Shown: positions 44,582 through 51,047 of the stretch, piece by piece | How positions within the stretch are numbered: position 1 is the stretch's first letter | How the letters are laid out: each line of letters starts with the position of its first letter | Assembly: GCA_964416065.1 (NCBI GenBank) | Contig: CAYQCL010000014.1 | Location: forward strand, 1 to 51,047 | DNA from: Limiplasma sp964416065 | GTDB lineage: Bacteria > Bacillota > Clostridia > Christensenellales > Aristaeellaceae | DNA: 51,047 nt | Direction: 5' to 3' | Notes under the pieces: model-generated | Databases searched by the model: none | What the model was told of the DNA's origin: nothing | Seen by the model: only the letters and a program-made list of their open reading frames with translations | Program-made: the position numbers and the translations under genes

Positions 44582-44800
44582 TTACAACACAATGGTGCAG
44601 TCTGGCTCCACCTTATGCATCGTCTTCTGCGCTTCTTTCAAAACCGTGTCAAAACGGTCATCCGGCGCGACAAGCGTAAGACGCTGCGTCATGAAGTTGA
44701 CGGTTACGCTTTCAACGCCCTCCAGCTTGGCGATAGCCGCCTCCATCTTGGCGGCACAGTTGGCACAGTCCAAATCCTTGAGTTTGAAAACCTTTTTCAT
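44582..44800 (-). CDS. Free-standing heavy-metal-associated (HMA) domain protein
   Basis: A 72-residue CopZ-like metal carrier. The metal-binding loop is LDCANCAAKME (CxxC, with Asp before it as in Zn/Cd-type domains: DLDCANC). The fold's VTVNFMTQRLTLV strand is present. It is encoded between the sensor and a P1B ATPase lacking such a domain, so it probably substitutes for the missing N-terminus or delivers metal to the pump. AGGAGG lies 7 bases upstream. Confidence 0.9.
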   Translation of the reverse strand: MKKVFKLKDLDCANCAAKMEAAIAKLEGVESVTVNFMTQRLTLVAPDDRFDTVLKEAQKTMHKVEPDCTIVL

Positions 44801-44814
44801 GGTTCATCCTCCTG

Positions 44815-45177
44815 TCATTCCGTTACGTGATCCACACCCTGACCAAGAATGGTGCGTACATGGTCGTCGGCCAGAGAATAGAAAATGGTTTTGCCATCCC
44901 GACGGCTTTGGATCAACTTGTTCTTTTTCAGGACACTCAGCTGATGGGAGATAGCACTCTGTGTCATGTTGAGCAAGGTCGCGATGTCACATACGCACAT
45001 CTCACTCTCAAACAGGCAATATAGAATGCGGATTCGCGTGGAATCTCCAAATACCTTAAACAATTCACTCAGGTCAAATAGCACATCCTCAGAGGGCATA
45101 TCATTTGTGACCTTTTTGACGATATCCTCATGCACATGCATGAAATCACAGCCCATTTGTTCGATCTTAGACGGCAT
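44815..45177 (-). CDS. ArsR/SmtB-family metal-sensing repressor (CadC/CmtR-like)
   Basis: A 120-residue winged-helix repressor that leaves DNA when it binds metal. The thiolate site CVCD lies in helix 3 (ESEMCVCDIATLL); the recognition helix is NMTQSAISHQLSVLK; the alpha-5 metal site includes Asp and His near the C-terminus (DDHVRTILGQGVDH). Additional His and Cys residues near the N-terminus (CDFMHVHE) resemble the CadC N-terminal arm that binds Cd/Pb. It is the first gene of the operon and is followed by an operator palindrome at the promoter, so autoregulation is expected. Confidence 0.93.
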   Translation of the reverse strand: MPSKIEQMGCDFMHVHEDIVKKVTNDMPSEDVLFDLSELFKVFGDSTRIRILYCLFESEMCVCDIATLLNMTQSAISHQLSVLKKNKLIQSRRDGKTIFYSLADDHVRTILGQGVDHVTE

Positions 45178-45200
45178 AGGCTCACTTCCTTCCAGATATC

Positions 45201-45224
45201 ATTTGAACATTTGTTCATATGAAT
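45201..45224. promoter_or_regulatory. ArsR/SmtB-type operator
   Basis: TGAACA-TT-TGTTCA (45204-45217) is a perfect palindrome within ATTTGAACATTTGTTCATAT, the classical 12-2-12 site of this family. It touches the -10 box of the efflux promoter, so binding would block transcription. Confidence 0.85.
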
Positions 45225-45251
45225 AATACATCAACATAAGAGAAATGTCAA
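45223..45251 (-). promoter_or_regulatory. Metal-efflux operon promoter
   Basis: On the minus strand TTGACA (plus 45246-45251), 17-base spacer, TATTAT (plus 45223-45228). Confidence 0.8.
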
Positions 45252-45275
45252 TAGAATGTGCTAAAAAATGAAGAT

Positions 45276-45304
45276 TTGACGGACAATTGGCGGTATGATA
45301 TGAT
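45276..45304 (+). promoter_or_regulatory. Promoter of the Cof-type phosphatase gene
   Basis: TTGACG (45276-45281), 17-base spacer, TATGAT (45299-45304). It is divergent from the metal-efflux promoter and about 75 bases from the operator, so metal control of this gene is unlikely. Confidence 0.7.
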
Positions 45305-45341
45305 ATCGCCGGTTTCTTAGTCAACGAAGGAGGCACATAGA

Positions 45342-46124
45342 ATGATTCGCCTGATAGCCACGGACCTTGACGGAACGCTTCTTGAAAGCGGCGAGACACT
45401 GCCAAAAGGAATTTTCGAAGCCATTGCGGAATTGACCGAGATGGGAATCCATTTCGTCGCGTCAAGCGGACGCCAATATGACAACCTTTATCGCCTTTTC
45501 GGGCCTGTGGCGAACCGGATGGACTATATCTGCGAAAATGGGGCGCTCAGCGTCATGAATGGCGAGATAATCGGGACGGTTCCAATTCCTGAGGCAATGG
45601 CGCTTGAAATCATCTCGGACATCGAAGCGGCAGGCATGAATCTGCTCATCAGCGGACGCCACACGACGTATGTGCTAGATCAAAACCGCGCCTATACGGA
45701 CGACATCATCTACCGGCTGCGCAACACAACGACCGTCCTTCATAATATCGGGGAGATTGCCGAGCCGATGCTCAAAATCTCCGGTCAGTTGGACGAGGGA
45801 TTGGAGAAGGTGGCGCCGCGATTTTTGAAAAAATGGGGGCATTTGCTAACGGCGACGGTTTCAGGGCGCGATTGGTTTGACTTTACCATCGCCAACAAGG
45901 GGATGGGGATGCGCGTCCTTATGGAGCGTCTGGGAATCCAAAAAGAAGAAGCTGCCGCTTTTGGCGACAACTTCAATGATGAAACGATGCTGGACAGCGT
46001 TGGCTATCCGTTTTTGATGACCCACTCCGATCCCTCTCTTCGCAAAGCCGGCGTACGGCTTTGCGAAAAGGAACTACCTGTTTTGCAGGAAATCATCAGG
46101 AACGGAGGGGAAGTGAGGGATTGA
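45342..46124 (+). CDS. HAD-superfamily Cof-type phosphatase
   Basis: A 260-residue cytoplasmic phosphatase of the Cof/YbjI-YidA group, which acts on sugar phosphates or flavin nucleotides. Motif I is DLDGTLL (nucleophile first Asp), motif II SSGR, motif III the Lys in MLKISGQ or NKGMGM, motif IV AFGDNFNDETML. A C2-type cap lies between motifs II and III. GAAGGAGG lies 9 bases before the start. Exact substrate cannot be predicted from sequence in this family. Confidence 0.9.
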   Translation: MIRLIATDLDGTLLESGETLPKGIFEAIAELTEMGIHFVASSGRQYDNLYRLFGPVANRMDYICENGALSVMNGEIIGTVPIPEAMALEIISDIEAAGMNLLISGRHTTYVLDQNRAYTDDIIYRLRNTTTVLHNIGEIAEPMLKISGQLDEGLEKVAPRFLKKWGHLLTATVSGRDWFDFTIANKGMGMRVLMERLGIQKEEAAAFGDNFNDETMLDSVGYPFLMTHSDPSLRKAGVRLCEKELPVLQEIIRNGGEVRD

Positions 46125-46148
46125 ACCCGCCGAGAGACGAGGGCCTGA

Positions 46149-47561
46149 TTATTTTTCGTTTACAATCTCGTCCTTGGGGACGCTGTGGGCGACAAGGCCG
46201 GGAGCGGGTTCCTTGCTTTCAGGCATGATAAGGTTCAAAAGGATGCCCGAAATGATGCCCAGACCGATGCCGGAGAAGCTGAAGTCCGGGCCGCCGATGA
46301 CCGCGCCGCCCATGGCCAGCACCAGCATGACGGCCGCGATGCAGAGGTTGCGGTTCTTGGTGAAATCGACATGATTCTCAACGAGCGTGCGCAGACCAAC
46401 GGAGGCGATCATGCCGTAGAGCACGATGCACGCGCCGCCCAGAACGCAGTTAGGGACGGTCTCGACAACGCCAATGGCCTTGCCGCAGAAGGAAATGACG
46501 ATGGCGATCACGGCGGCGATGCGAAGTGTCAAGGGATTATAGTTGCCCGTGGCGGCCAGCACAGCCGTGTTTTCAGAGTAGGTGGTGTTCGCGGGGCCGC
46601 CGATGAGACCGGCAACCATGGTCGCAAGACCATCGCCCGCCATGGTGCGATGCAGGCCGGGATCCTTGGTAAAGTCGCGTCCGACGACAGCGCCGTTGGC
46701 GTAGACATCGCCGACATGCTCCACCATGGTCACAATCGCGATCGGGCTGATGATACCGATGGCGCGCAGAATCTGGCCGCCGCGAGCGGCAAAGTCAAAG
46801 GTGGGAAAAACGACGTTAGGTATCTCAATCCAGCTGTGGGAACGGAGCGCGCCCAGATTCATGAGCCCTGACGGAGCAATGCCTGTCGCGGTCACAATCA
46901 AGGTGAGAACATAGCCGGTCACCAGCGCGATGACGATGGAGGCCATCTTGAACATGCCCTTGCCATAGCTGGAAAGCAGGACGGCGGTCAGGCAGGTGAT
47001 GAGCGCAAGAATCCAGCTCCAGTAATAGCCGGCCGTGAACATTTCAAAGCCGTTGTTGCTCTGAATATTCGCGATGGCGGAGGAGGCGAGGTTCAGGCCG
47101 ATGATGGCGATGCCGACACCGCGCACGACAGGTGGGAACAAACGGTCGATCAGCTTCATGCCGAGCAGCTTGATCAGGAGCGCAAAGACGAGGTAGATCG
47201 CGCCAGCCCCTATGATGCCCCACATGGCGACCTGAATTTGCTCAGTCCGATTCGCGCCAAAGGCGTTTGCGGCTCCCGTTGGATCCAGAACGACGCAGAG
47301 CGCGGCGATGAATGCGAATGAGGAACCGAGGAAGACGGGGTTTTTGCCGCCTGTACACAGATGGAACACGAGGGTTCCCAGACCGGCTGCCAGCAGGGCA
47401 ACGCCGACGTCGAGGCCCGTGAGCAGGGGAACAAGGATGGTCGCGCAGCTCATGGCAAAGGCGTGCTGAAAGCCGAGCGCAAGGGCCTTGCCGGCACCCA
47501 CCTTTTCGTAGGTCTTTGTACCAGGAAACAGGAGATCGTTCAGTTTTGTCAGACCGTTCAT
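46149..47561 (-). CDS. NCS2-family nucleobase permease (uracil permease type)
   Basis: A 470-residue permease with about 12-14 helices that imports uracil or xanthine with protons. Family landmarks are FQHAFAMSCATILVPLLTGL at helix 1, the helix-8 motif ALVTGYVLT, MVEHVGDVYANG (the Glu of the substrate site) and GGPANTTYSENTAV. The latter two follow UraA/PyrP rather than the xanthine/urate branch. ATG 47561 follows AAGGAG by 10 bases; the frame is open to 47603. Its own promoter and a leader stem-loop lie upstream; no PyrR-binding loop is evident. Confidence 0.9.
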   Translation of the reverse strand: MNGLTKLNDLLFPGTKTYEKVGAGKALALGFQHAFAMSCATILVPLLTGLDVGVALLAAGLGTLVFHLCTGGKNPVFLGSSFAFIAALCVVLDPTGAANAFGANRTEQIQVAMWGIIGAGAIYLVFALLIKLLGMKLIDRLFPPVVRGVGIAIIGLNLASSAIANIQSNNGFEMFTAGYYWSWILALITCLTAVLLSSYGKGMFKMASIVIALVTGYVLTLIVTATGIAPSGLMNLGALRSHSWIEIPNVVFPTFDFAARGGQILRAIGIISPIAIVTMVEHVGDVYANGAVVGRDFTKDPGLHRTMAGDGLATMVAGLIGGPANTTYSENTAVLAATGNYNPLTLRIAAVIAIVISFCGKAIGVVETVPNCVLGGACIVLYGMIASVGLRTLVENHVDFTKNRNLCIAAVMLVLAMGGAVIGGPDFSFSGIGLGIISGILLNLIMPESKEPAPGLVAHSVPKDEIVNEK

Positions 47562-47600
47562 TCGTGCATGCTCCTTTATCTTATTGTGCATGCAAAGATC

Positions 47601-47620
47601 CACGGCGGTCGGCCGCCGTG
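47601..47620 (-). other. Perfect 8-bp stem-loop in the permease leader
   Basis: CACGGCGG-TCGG-CCGCCGTG lies between the promoter and the ribosome binding site. It has no T-run, so it is not a terminator; it may stabilise the mRNA or be a protein-binding site. Confidence 0.5.
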
Positions 47621-47640
47621 AGTCTCACACTCGTTTACAT

Positions 47641-47670
47641 ACTTTACAGGATTTTGACATGCCTTGTCAA
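47641..47670 (-). promoter_or_regulatory. Promoter of the nucleobase permease gene
   Basis: On the minus strand TTGACA (plus 47665-47670), 18-base spacer, TAAAGT (plus 47641-47646). Confidence 0.65.
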
Positions 47671-47715
47671 GAAAAACATGAACGATTTGAGAAGAAAATC
47701 AGAAAATGTACGAAA

Positions 47716-47747
47716 GAGGGCCGGACTTCCGAAGAAATCCGGCCCTC
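47716..47747 (-). terminator. Terminator of the glycogen operon
   Basis: GAGGGCCGGA and TCCGGCCCTC form a perfect 10-bp stem 11 bases past the glgA stop; on the minus strand it is followed by TTTCG. Confidence 0.7.
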
Positions 47748-47757
47748 AGTATAGGAT

Positions 47758-49200
47758 TTAATTCTTGCCGCTCAGCTTCTCATAAAGCTTGACGTACTCA
47801 TCCGCACTGTGCGTCCAGCTATAATCCCCTTCCATGCCGCGGGTCTGAAGCAGCCTGATGACATCCTTGTTGTTGGTATAATAGTTCAAGGCGCGCCGGA
47901 TGACGTTCAGCATATCATGCGCATTATAGTTAAGGAAGGTGAAGCCGTTGCCCTCCTGCGTATATTCGTTGTAGCTGAGGACCGTGTCGCGCAGACCTCC
48001 GGTTTCGCGGACGATCGGAACAGTGCCGTAACGCAGAGAGATCAGCTGGCTCAGGCCGCATGGCTCAAACAGCGAGGGCATCAGGAAGAAGTCGGCGCCT
48101 GCATAAAGCCTGTGCGCCAGCTCATGATCCATGGCAAAGCGCGCCGCGACCCGACCATGATACTGCTGCTCGGCCCAGCTGAAGAGGTTGGTGTAGCGGG
48201 CCTCACCCATACCCAGCACGGCCAGCTGCACGTTTTCGTTCATAATGTCGCCGATTACGCAGTCCACAAGATCGAGCCCCTTCTGATTGCTCAGACGGCC
48301 CACCATGGCGATCAGCGGCGTATCCGGATTGACATCAAGCCCCAGATCATGCTGCAAGCGGGCTTTGTTCTCAGCCTTTCCACTCATGTCCTTGAGACTG
48401 TAGGGCTGATAGATCATCGGATCGGTTTCTGGATTGTATTCCTCGACGTCAATGCCGTTGAGCACGCCGTAGACCGAATCATGCCGCGCACGGATCAGGC
48501 CGTCCAGACGCTCCCCATAGTAGGCCGTGGTGATCTCCTCGGCATAGCTCGGGCTTACGGTGGTGATGGCGTCGCTATAGACGAGGCCGGCCTTCATGAA
48601 ATTCGCGCAGCCGAAGCATTCCAGCTTGTCGGAGCTCCAGAGGCCGTCGCCCAGGCCCAGCACATCCTGAACCTCCTTGATGCCAAAGATGCCCTGGTAC
48701 TGGAGATTGTGGATGGTAAACATCGTGCGGATCTGTGAATAGAAGGGCAGATGGGCGTACTGGATTTTCAGCAACGCCGGGACCATGCCGCTCTGCCAAT
48801 CGTGCGCATGGAGAATGTCGGGGCTGAAATCCAGCAGCGGAAGCGCGTTGAGGCAGGCACGGCAGAAGAAGCCGTAGCGCTCATACTCATCGCCGCCGAG
48901 ACCGTAGATGTAGGGACGGCCAAAGTAATACTTGTTGTCAAGGAAGTAATAGATCACGCCGTCCTTTTTGAGCATCTGCACGCCACAGTACTGCCTGCGC
49001 CAGCCCAGTTGTACGTCGAAATCCAGCACAAACTGCATCTGCTCCTGCCACTTCTGAGGAATGGCGGTATACATGGGCAGCATCACGCGCACGTCATGAC
49101 CCTTCTTGGCCAGCACCGGCGCGAGCGCACCTACGACATCAGCCAGTCCGCCCGTTTTGACAAACGGGACACATTCGCTGGAGGTAAATAAAATCTTCAT
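47758..49200 (-). CDS. glgA: Glycogen synthase (ADP-glucose type)
   Basis: A 480-residue GT5 glycosyltransferase that adds glucose from ADP-glucose to growing glycogen. The N-terminal motif VPFVKTGGLADVVGALAPVL carries the KTGGL donor-binding site. VHNLQYQGIFG, IGRLSNQKGLDLV-type segment (MVGRLSNQKGLDLV) and the C-terminal EPCGLSQLISLRYGTVPIVR with the second 'GGL' (ETGGLRDTV) are all present. Length is normal. It lies downstream of glgD and glgC in the same direction. Confidence 0.97.
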   Translation of the reverse strand: MKILFTSSECVPFVKTGGLADVVGALAPVLAKKGHDVRVMLPMYTAIPQKWQEQMQFVLDFDVQLGWRRQYCGVQMLKKDGVIYYFLDNKYYFGRPYIYGLGGDEYERYGFFCRACLNALPLLDFSPDILHAHDWQSGMVPALLKIQYAHLPFYSQIRTMFTIHNLQYQGIFGIKEVQDVLGLGDGLWSSDKLECFGCANFMKAGLVYSDAITTVSPSYAEEITTAYYGERLDGLIRARHDSVYGVLNGIDVEEYNPETDPMIYQPYSLKDMSGKAENKARLQHDLGLDVNPDTPLIAMVGRLSNQKGLDLVDCVIGDIMNENVQLAVLGMGEARYTNLFSWAEQQYHGRVAARFAMDHELAHRLYAGADFFLMPSLFEPCGLSQLISLRYGTVPIVRETGGLRDTVLSYNEYTQEGNGFTFLNYNAHDMLNVIRRALNYYTNNKDVIRLLQTRGMEGDYSWTHSADEYVKLYEKLSGKN

Positions 49201-49235
49201 GCGGAAAACCCCTCTCGAAAATTGATATGGCTCAA

Positions 49236-50357
49236 TCAGATGACCATGTTTTTGGAAATCACGATGGGGTAAGCGCTGGGACCGATCAGCCTGCCGCCGC
49301 GTCTGATCACGGCCTGCTTATCCAGAATGCAGTTTTCCAGCTGCACGCCCTCCTCGATGTGGCAGTCCTGCATCAGAATACAATTCTTCAGCTTCGCACC
49401 CTTGTCGATTCTGACGCCGCGGAAAAGAACGCTGCGGGTCACTTCGCCATTGATGATACAACCGTCCGCGATCATGGAATTGCGCACGCACGCCTCTTCC
49501 ATATAACGGGCGGGCATCTCATCGCGCACCTTGGTGTAAACGGGACGATCCTCGGGAAAGAGGCGGTGGCGTACGTCGTTGTCCAGCGTGGCGAGGTTGA
49601 AATGAAAATAGCTCTGAACACTGTCCAGCCGGAAGCAGATATCCTTGTACTCGTAGCCGTGCATCTTTAAACCAGCGTCACGCGCCATGCGCTGAAGAAC
49701 GTCGCGCACCAGCTCATGATAGCCATGCGCCGCGCCGCGATCAACCAGATCAATCAGCAGATCCTTTCGTATCAGGAGAACCTCCATGCTGGTGTTCTCG
49801 TAACGCGGCTTTGTCGGATCTATTTCGATATCGAGAATTTCGCCCGTCTCAGAGATGTTCAGATAGGTGCCATATTCGGGACGCTGCATGGAGGGATCCT
49901 TGGTGTACATCATCATGACATCGCAGCCGCTCGCCGTGTATTCCTTGAACATATCGGTGAAGTTGGGGTTGAAGATGATCAGGCTGTTGCAGACAAGGAC
50001 ATACTCCTGGCGGCTTCGGCGCAGATAATTCATGTTGGAATGCAGCGCGTCCAGCGAGCCGTTGTATACGCCCACGTTGTCACGGGTCAGGAATGGGGGA
50101 AGAATATACAATCCGTCGTTTTTGCCGTGCAGATCCCATTCCTTTCCGCTGCCCAGATGATCCATCAGGCTGTGGTAGTTCTTTTGCATGATGACGCCGA
50201 CATTGCGCATGCCGCTGTTCACCATGCCGCTGACCAAAAAGTCGATAACGCGGTAACGGCCCGCCACAGGCATTGCCGCGATCGCGCGCAGAAGCGTCAG
50301 TTCCCGAAGAAAGCTGTCCTTCTCGCCGGTATAAATCACACCCATAACATTTTTCAT
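49236..50357 (-). CDS. glgD: Glucose-1-phosphate adenylyltransferase regulatory subunit GlgD
   Basis: A 373-residue GlgC paralogue that combines with GlgC to make ADP-glucose. The N-terminal nucleotidyltransferase fold keeps RVIDFLVSGMVNSGM and the C-terminal half is a left-handed beta-helix (SMIADGCIINGEVTRSVLFR, IEEGVQLENCILD). It lacks the catalytic GGxGxRL loop (here VIYTGEKDSFLREL), which marks it as GlgD rather than GlgC. GAGGAG lies upstream of the start. It follows glgC by 28 bases and is followed by glgA, the usual Clostridia order. Confidence 0.96.
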   Translation of the reverse strand: MKNVMGVIYTGEKDSFLRELTLLRAIAAMPVAGRYRVIDFLVSGMVNSGMRNVGVIMQKNYHSLMDHLGSGKEWDLHGKNDGLYILPPFLTRDNVGVYNGSLDALHSNMNYLRRSRQEYVLVCNSLIIFNPNFTDMFKEYTASGCDVMMMYTKDPSMQRPEYGTYLNISETGEILDIEIDPTKPRYENTSMEVLLIRKDLLIDLVDRGAAHGYHELVRDVLQRMARDAGLKMHGYEYKDICFRLDSVQSYFHFNLATLDNDVRHRLFPEDRPVYTKVRDEMPARYMEEACVRNSMIADGCIINGEVTRSVLFRGVRIDKGAKLKNCILMQDCHIEEGVQLENCILDKQAVIRRGGRLIGPSAYPIVISKNMVI

Positions 50358-50385
50358 GGTGCTCTCCTCACTTCCTGTGCAATGC

Positions 50386-51047
50386 TCAGACCGCGCGCTG
50401 CTCGCCGGCCTTGACCGTGGAGCCCGCCGGCAGCTTGACCTGCTGGCCTACGACGGCAATGCTGCCCGTTTCTTCTCCGACCATGGAACCTGCGCCGATA
50501 ACCGCTCCCTCGGCGACAATCGTCCTGCGAACCTGCGCGCCGCGTTCAATGATGGCGCCGGGCATGACCACGCTGTCGACGACGCTGACGCCCTCCTTGA
50601 CCTGAACGCCCGCGAAGAGTACGCTATGCTCCACCTTGCCAAAGACCTCGCAGCCCTCGGTAATCAGACTGTTATGCACGCTTGCCCCATCCGCGATGAA
50701 ATGCGGCGCCATGCCGGGATTGCGGCCATAAATGCGCCACTTCTTATCGTGAAGGTCAATTGGCATGGGCAATTGAAGCAGATCCATGTTGGCCTCCCAG
50801 AGGCTTTCGATCGTGCCGACATCCTTCCAATAGCCCTCAAAGTCATACGCAAACATGCGCTGCTTATCGTTAAGCATGTTGGGGATAATATTCTTGCCGA
50901 AGTCGTTGGAGCTGTTGGGATCGGAGGCATCCTGCGTCAGATATTTGCGCAGCTTTTCCCAGGTGAAGATATACACGCCCATGCTGGCCTTGTTGCTCTT
51001 GGGCTTGGCGGGCTTCTCCTCAAATTCGCTGATGGCGTTGGTCTCGT
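50386..51047 (-). CDS. glgC: Glucose-1-phosphate adenylyltransferase, 3' part (cut by window edge)
   Basis: The C-terminal 220 residues of the catalytic subunit; the 5' end lies outside the window. The frame runs through the edge: codons before 50982 read EFEEKPAKPKSNKASMGVYI, so 50982 is an internal Met, not the start. The sugar-phosphate region SNDFGKNIIPNML and YWKDVGTIESLWEANMDLL are diagnostic. A beta-helix of hexapeptide repeats follows (HSVLFAGVQVKEGVSVVDSV, VMPGAIIERGAQV). First gene of glgC-glgD-glgA as far as visible. Confidence 0.95.
   Translation of the reverse strand, partial: ETNAISEFEEKPAKPKSNKASMGVYIFTWEKLRKYLTQDASDPNSSNDFGKNIIPNMLNDKQRMFAYDFEGYWKDVGTIESLWEANMDLLQLPMPIDLHDKKWRIYGRNPGMAPHFIADGASVHNSLITEGCEVFGKVEHSVLFAGVQVKEGVSVVDSVVMPGAIIERGAQVRRTIVAEGAVIGAGSMVGEETGSIAVVGQQVKLPAGSTVKAGEQRAV

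Noticed and set aside
47601..47620. PyrR-binding attenuator before the nucleobase permease
   Set aside because: The stem has no PyrR loop consensus and no T-run or competing antiterminator.

Overview
The window looks like a chromosomal segment of an anaerobic, gut-type Bacillota of class Clostridia. The evidence is an L27 with the cleavable Firmicutes N-terminus next to its Prp protease, a GlgC/GlgD/GlgA set (GlgD is typical of Clostridia), a DUF3793-flavodoxin pair, a thioredoxin reductase without a recognisable NADPH site, DUF554 and YitT proteins, and strong AGGAGG ribosome binding sites. I see no rRNA, tRNA, CRISPR array, phage or insertion sequence. Species cannot be named from the sequence alone.

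Layout. 1-2000: an XRE/S24-type regulator and a YitT membrane protein. 1992-3919 (minus): a decayed efflux locus, an ABC exporter with several frameshifts and no Walker A, and a headless TetR remnant. 3973-16143: a DeoR-family repressor divergent from an operon-like run of ten genes: a UgpB/C/A/E-type importer, a cytoplasmic type I phosphodiesterase, a GatY/KbaY-like class II ketose-bisphosphate aldolase, an FGGY kinase, a GatD-like polyol-phosphate dehydrogenase, a PfkB kinase and a GpsA-like glycerol-3-phosphate dehydrogenase. Together they could import a glycerophospho-polyol diester and convert it wholly to triose phosphates, each enzyme supplying one step; this is an inference. 16177-17380: DUF3793 and flavodoxin behind a promoter with two DtxR-type palindromes, ending in a bidirectional terminator. 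17430-23412 (minus): gltD and gltB. 23718-28308: four envelope/redox genes, including the thioredoxin-reductase-like flavoprotein.

28351-37816 (minus) is a eukaryotic-like phospho-signalling cluster: membrane FHA protein, zinc-ribbon FHA protein, two PP2C phosphatases, a trypsin-like protease joined through a membrane helix to an FHA domain, a zinc-ribbon Ser/Thr kinase with a C-terminal membrane anchor, a 1134-residue kinase with a large repetitive ectodomain, and a truncated duplicate of that kinase which still has its promoter. An unidentified 370-residue protein (38215-39327) lies just upstream. The set looks like a module that reads an external cue and signals through phosphorylation and FHA docking.

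39527-42497 (minus): adenosylhomocysteinase with a DUF554 protein, and rplU-prp-rpmA. 42704-45177 (minus): a metal-efflux unit (ArsR/CadC-type sensor, free HMA protein, P1B ATPase) with a textbook operator, divergent from a Cof-type HAD phosphatase. 46149-47561 (minus): an NCS2 uracil/xanthine permease. 47758-51047 (minus): glycogen genes glgA, glgD and the 3' part of glgC, cut by the window edge.

The two parts that look least described are the phosphodiester/polyol operon and the kinase-phosphatase-FHA-protease cluster.
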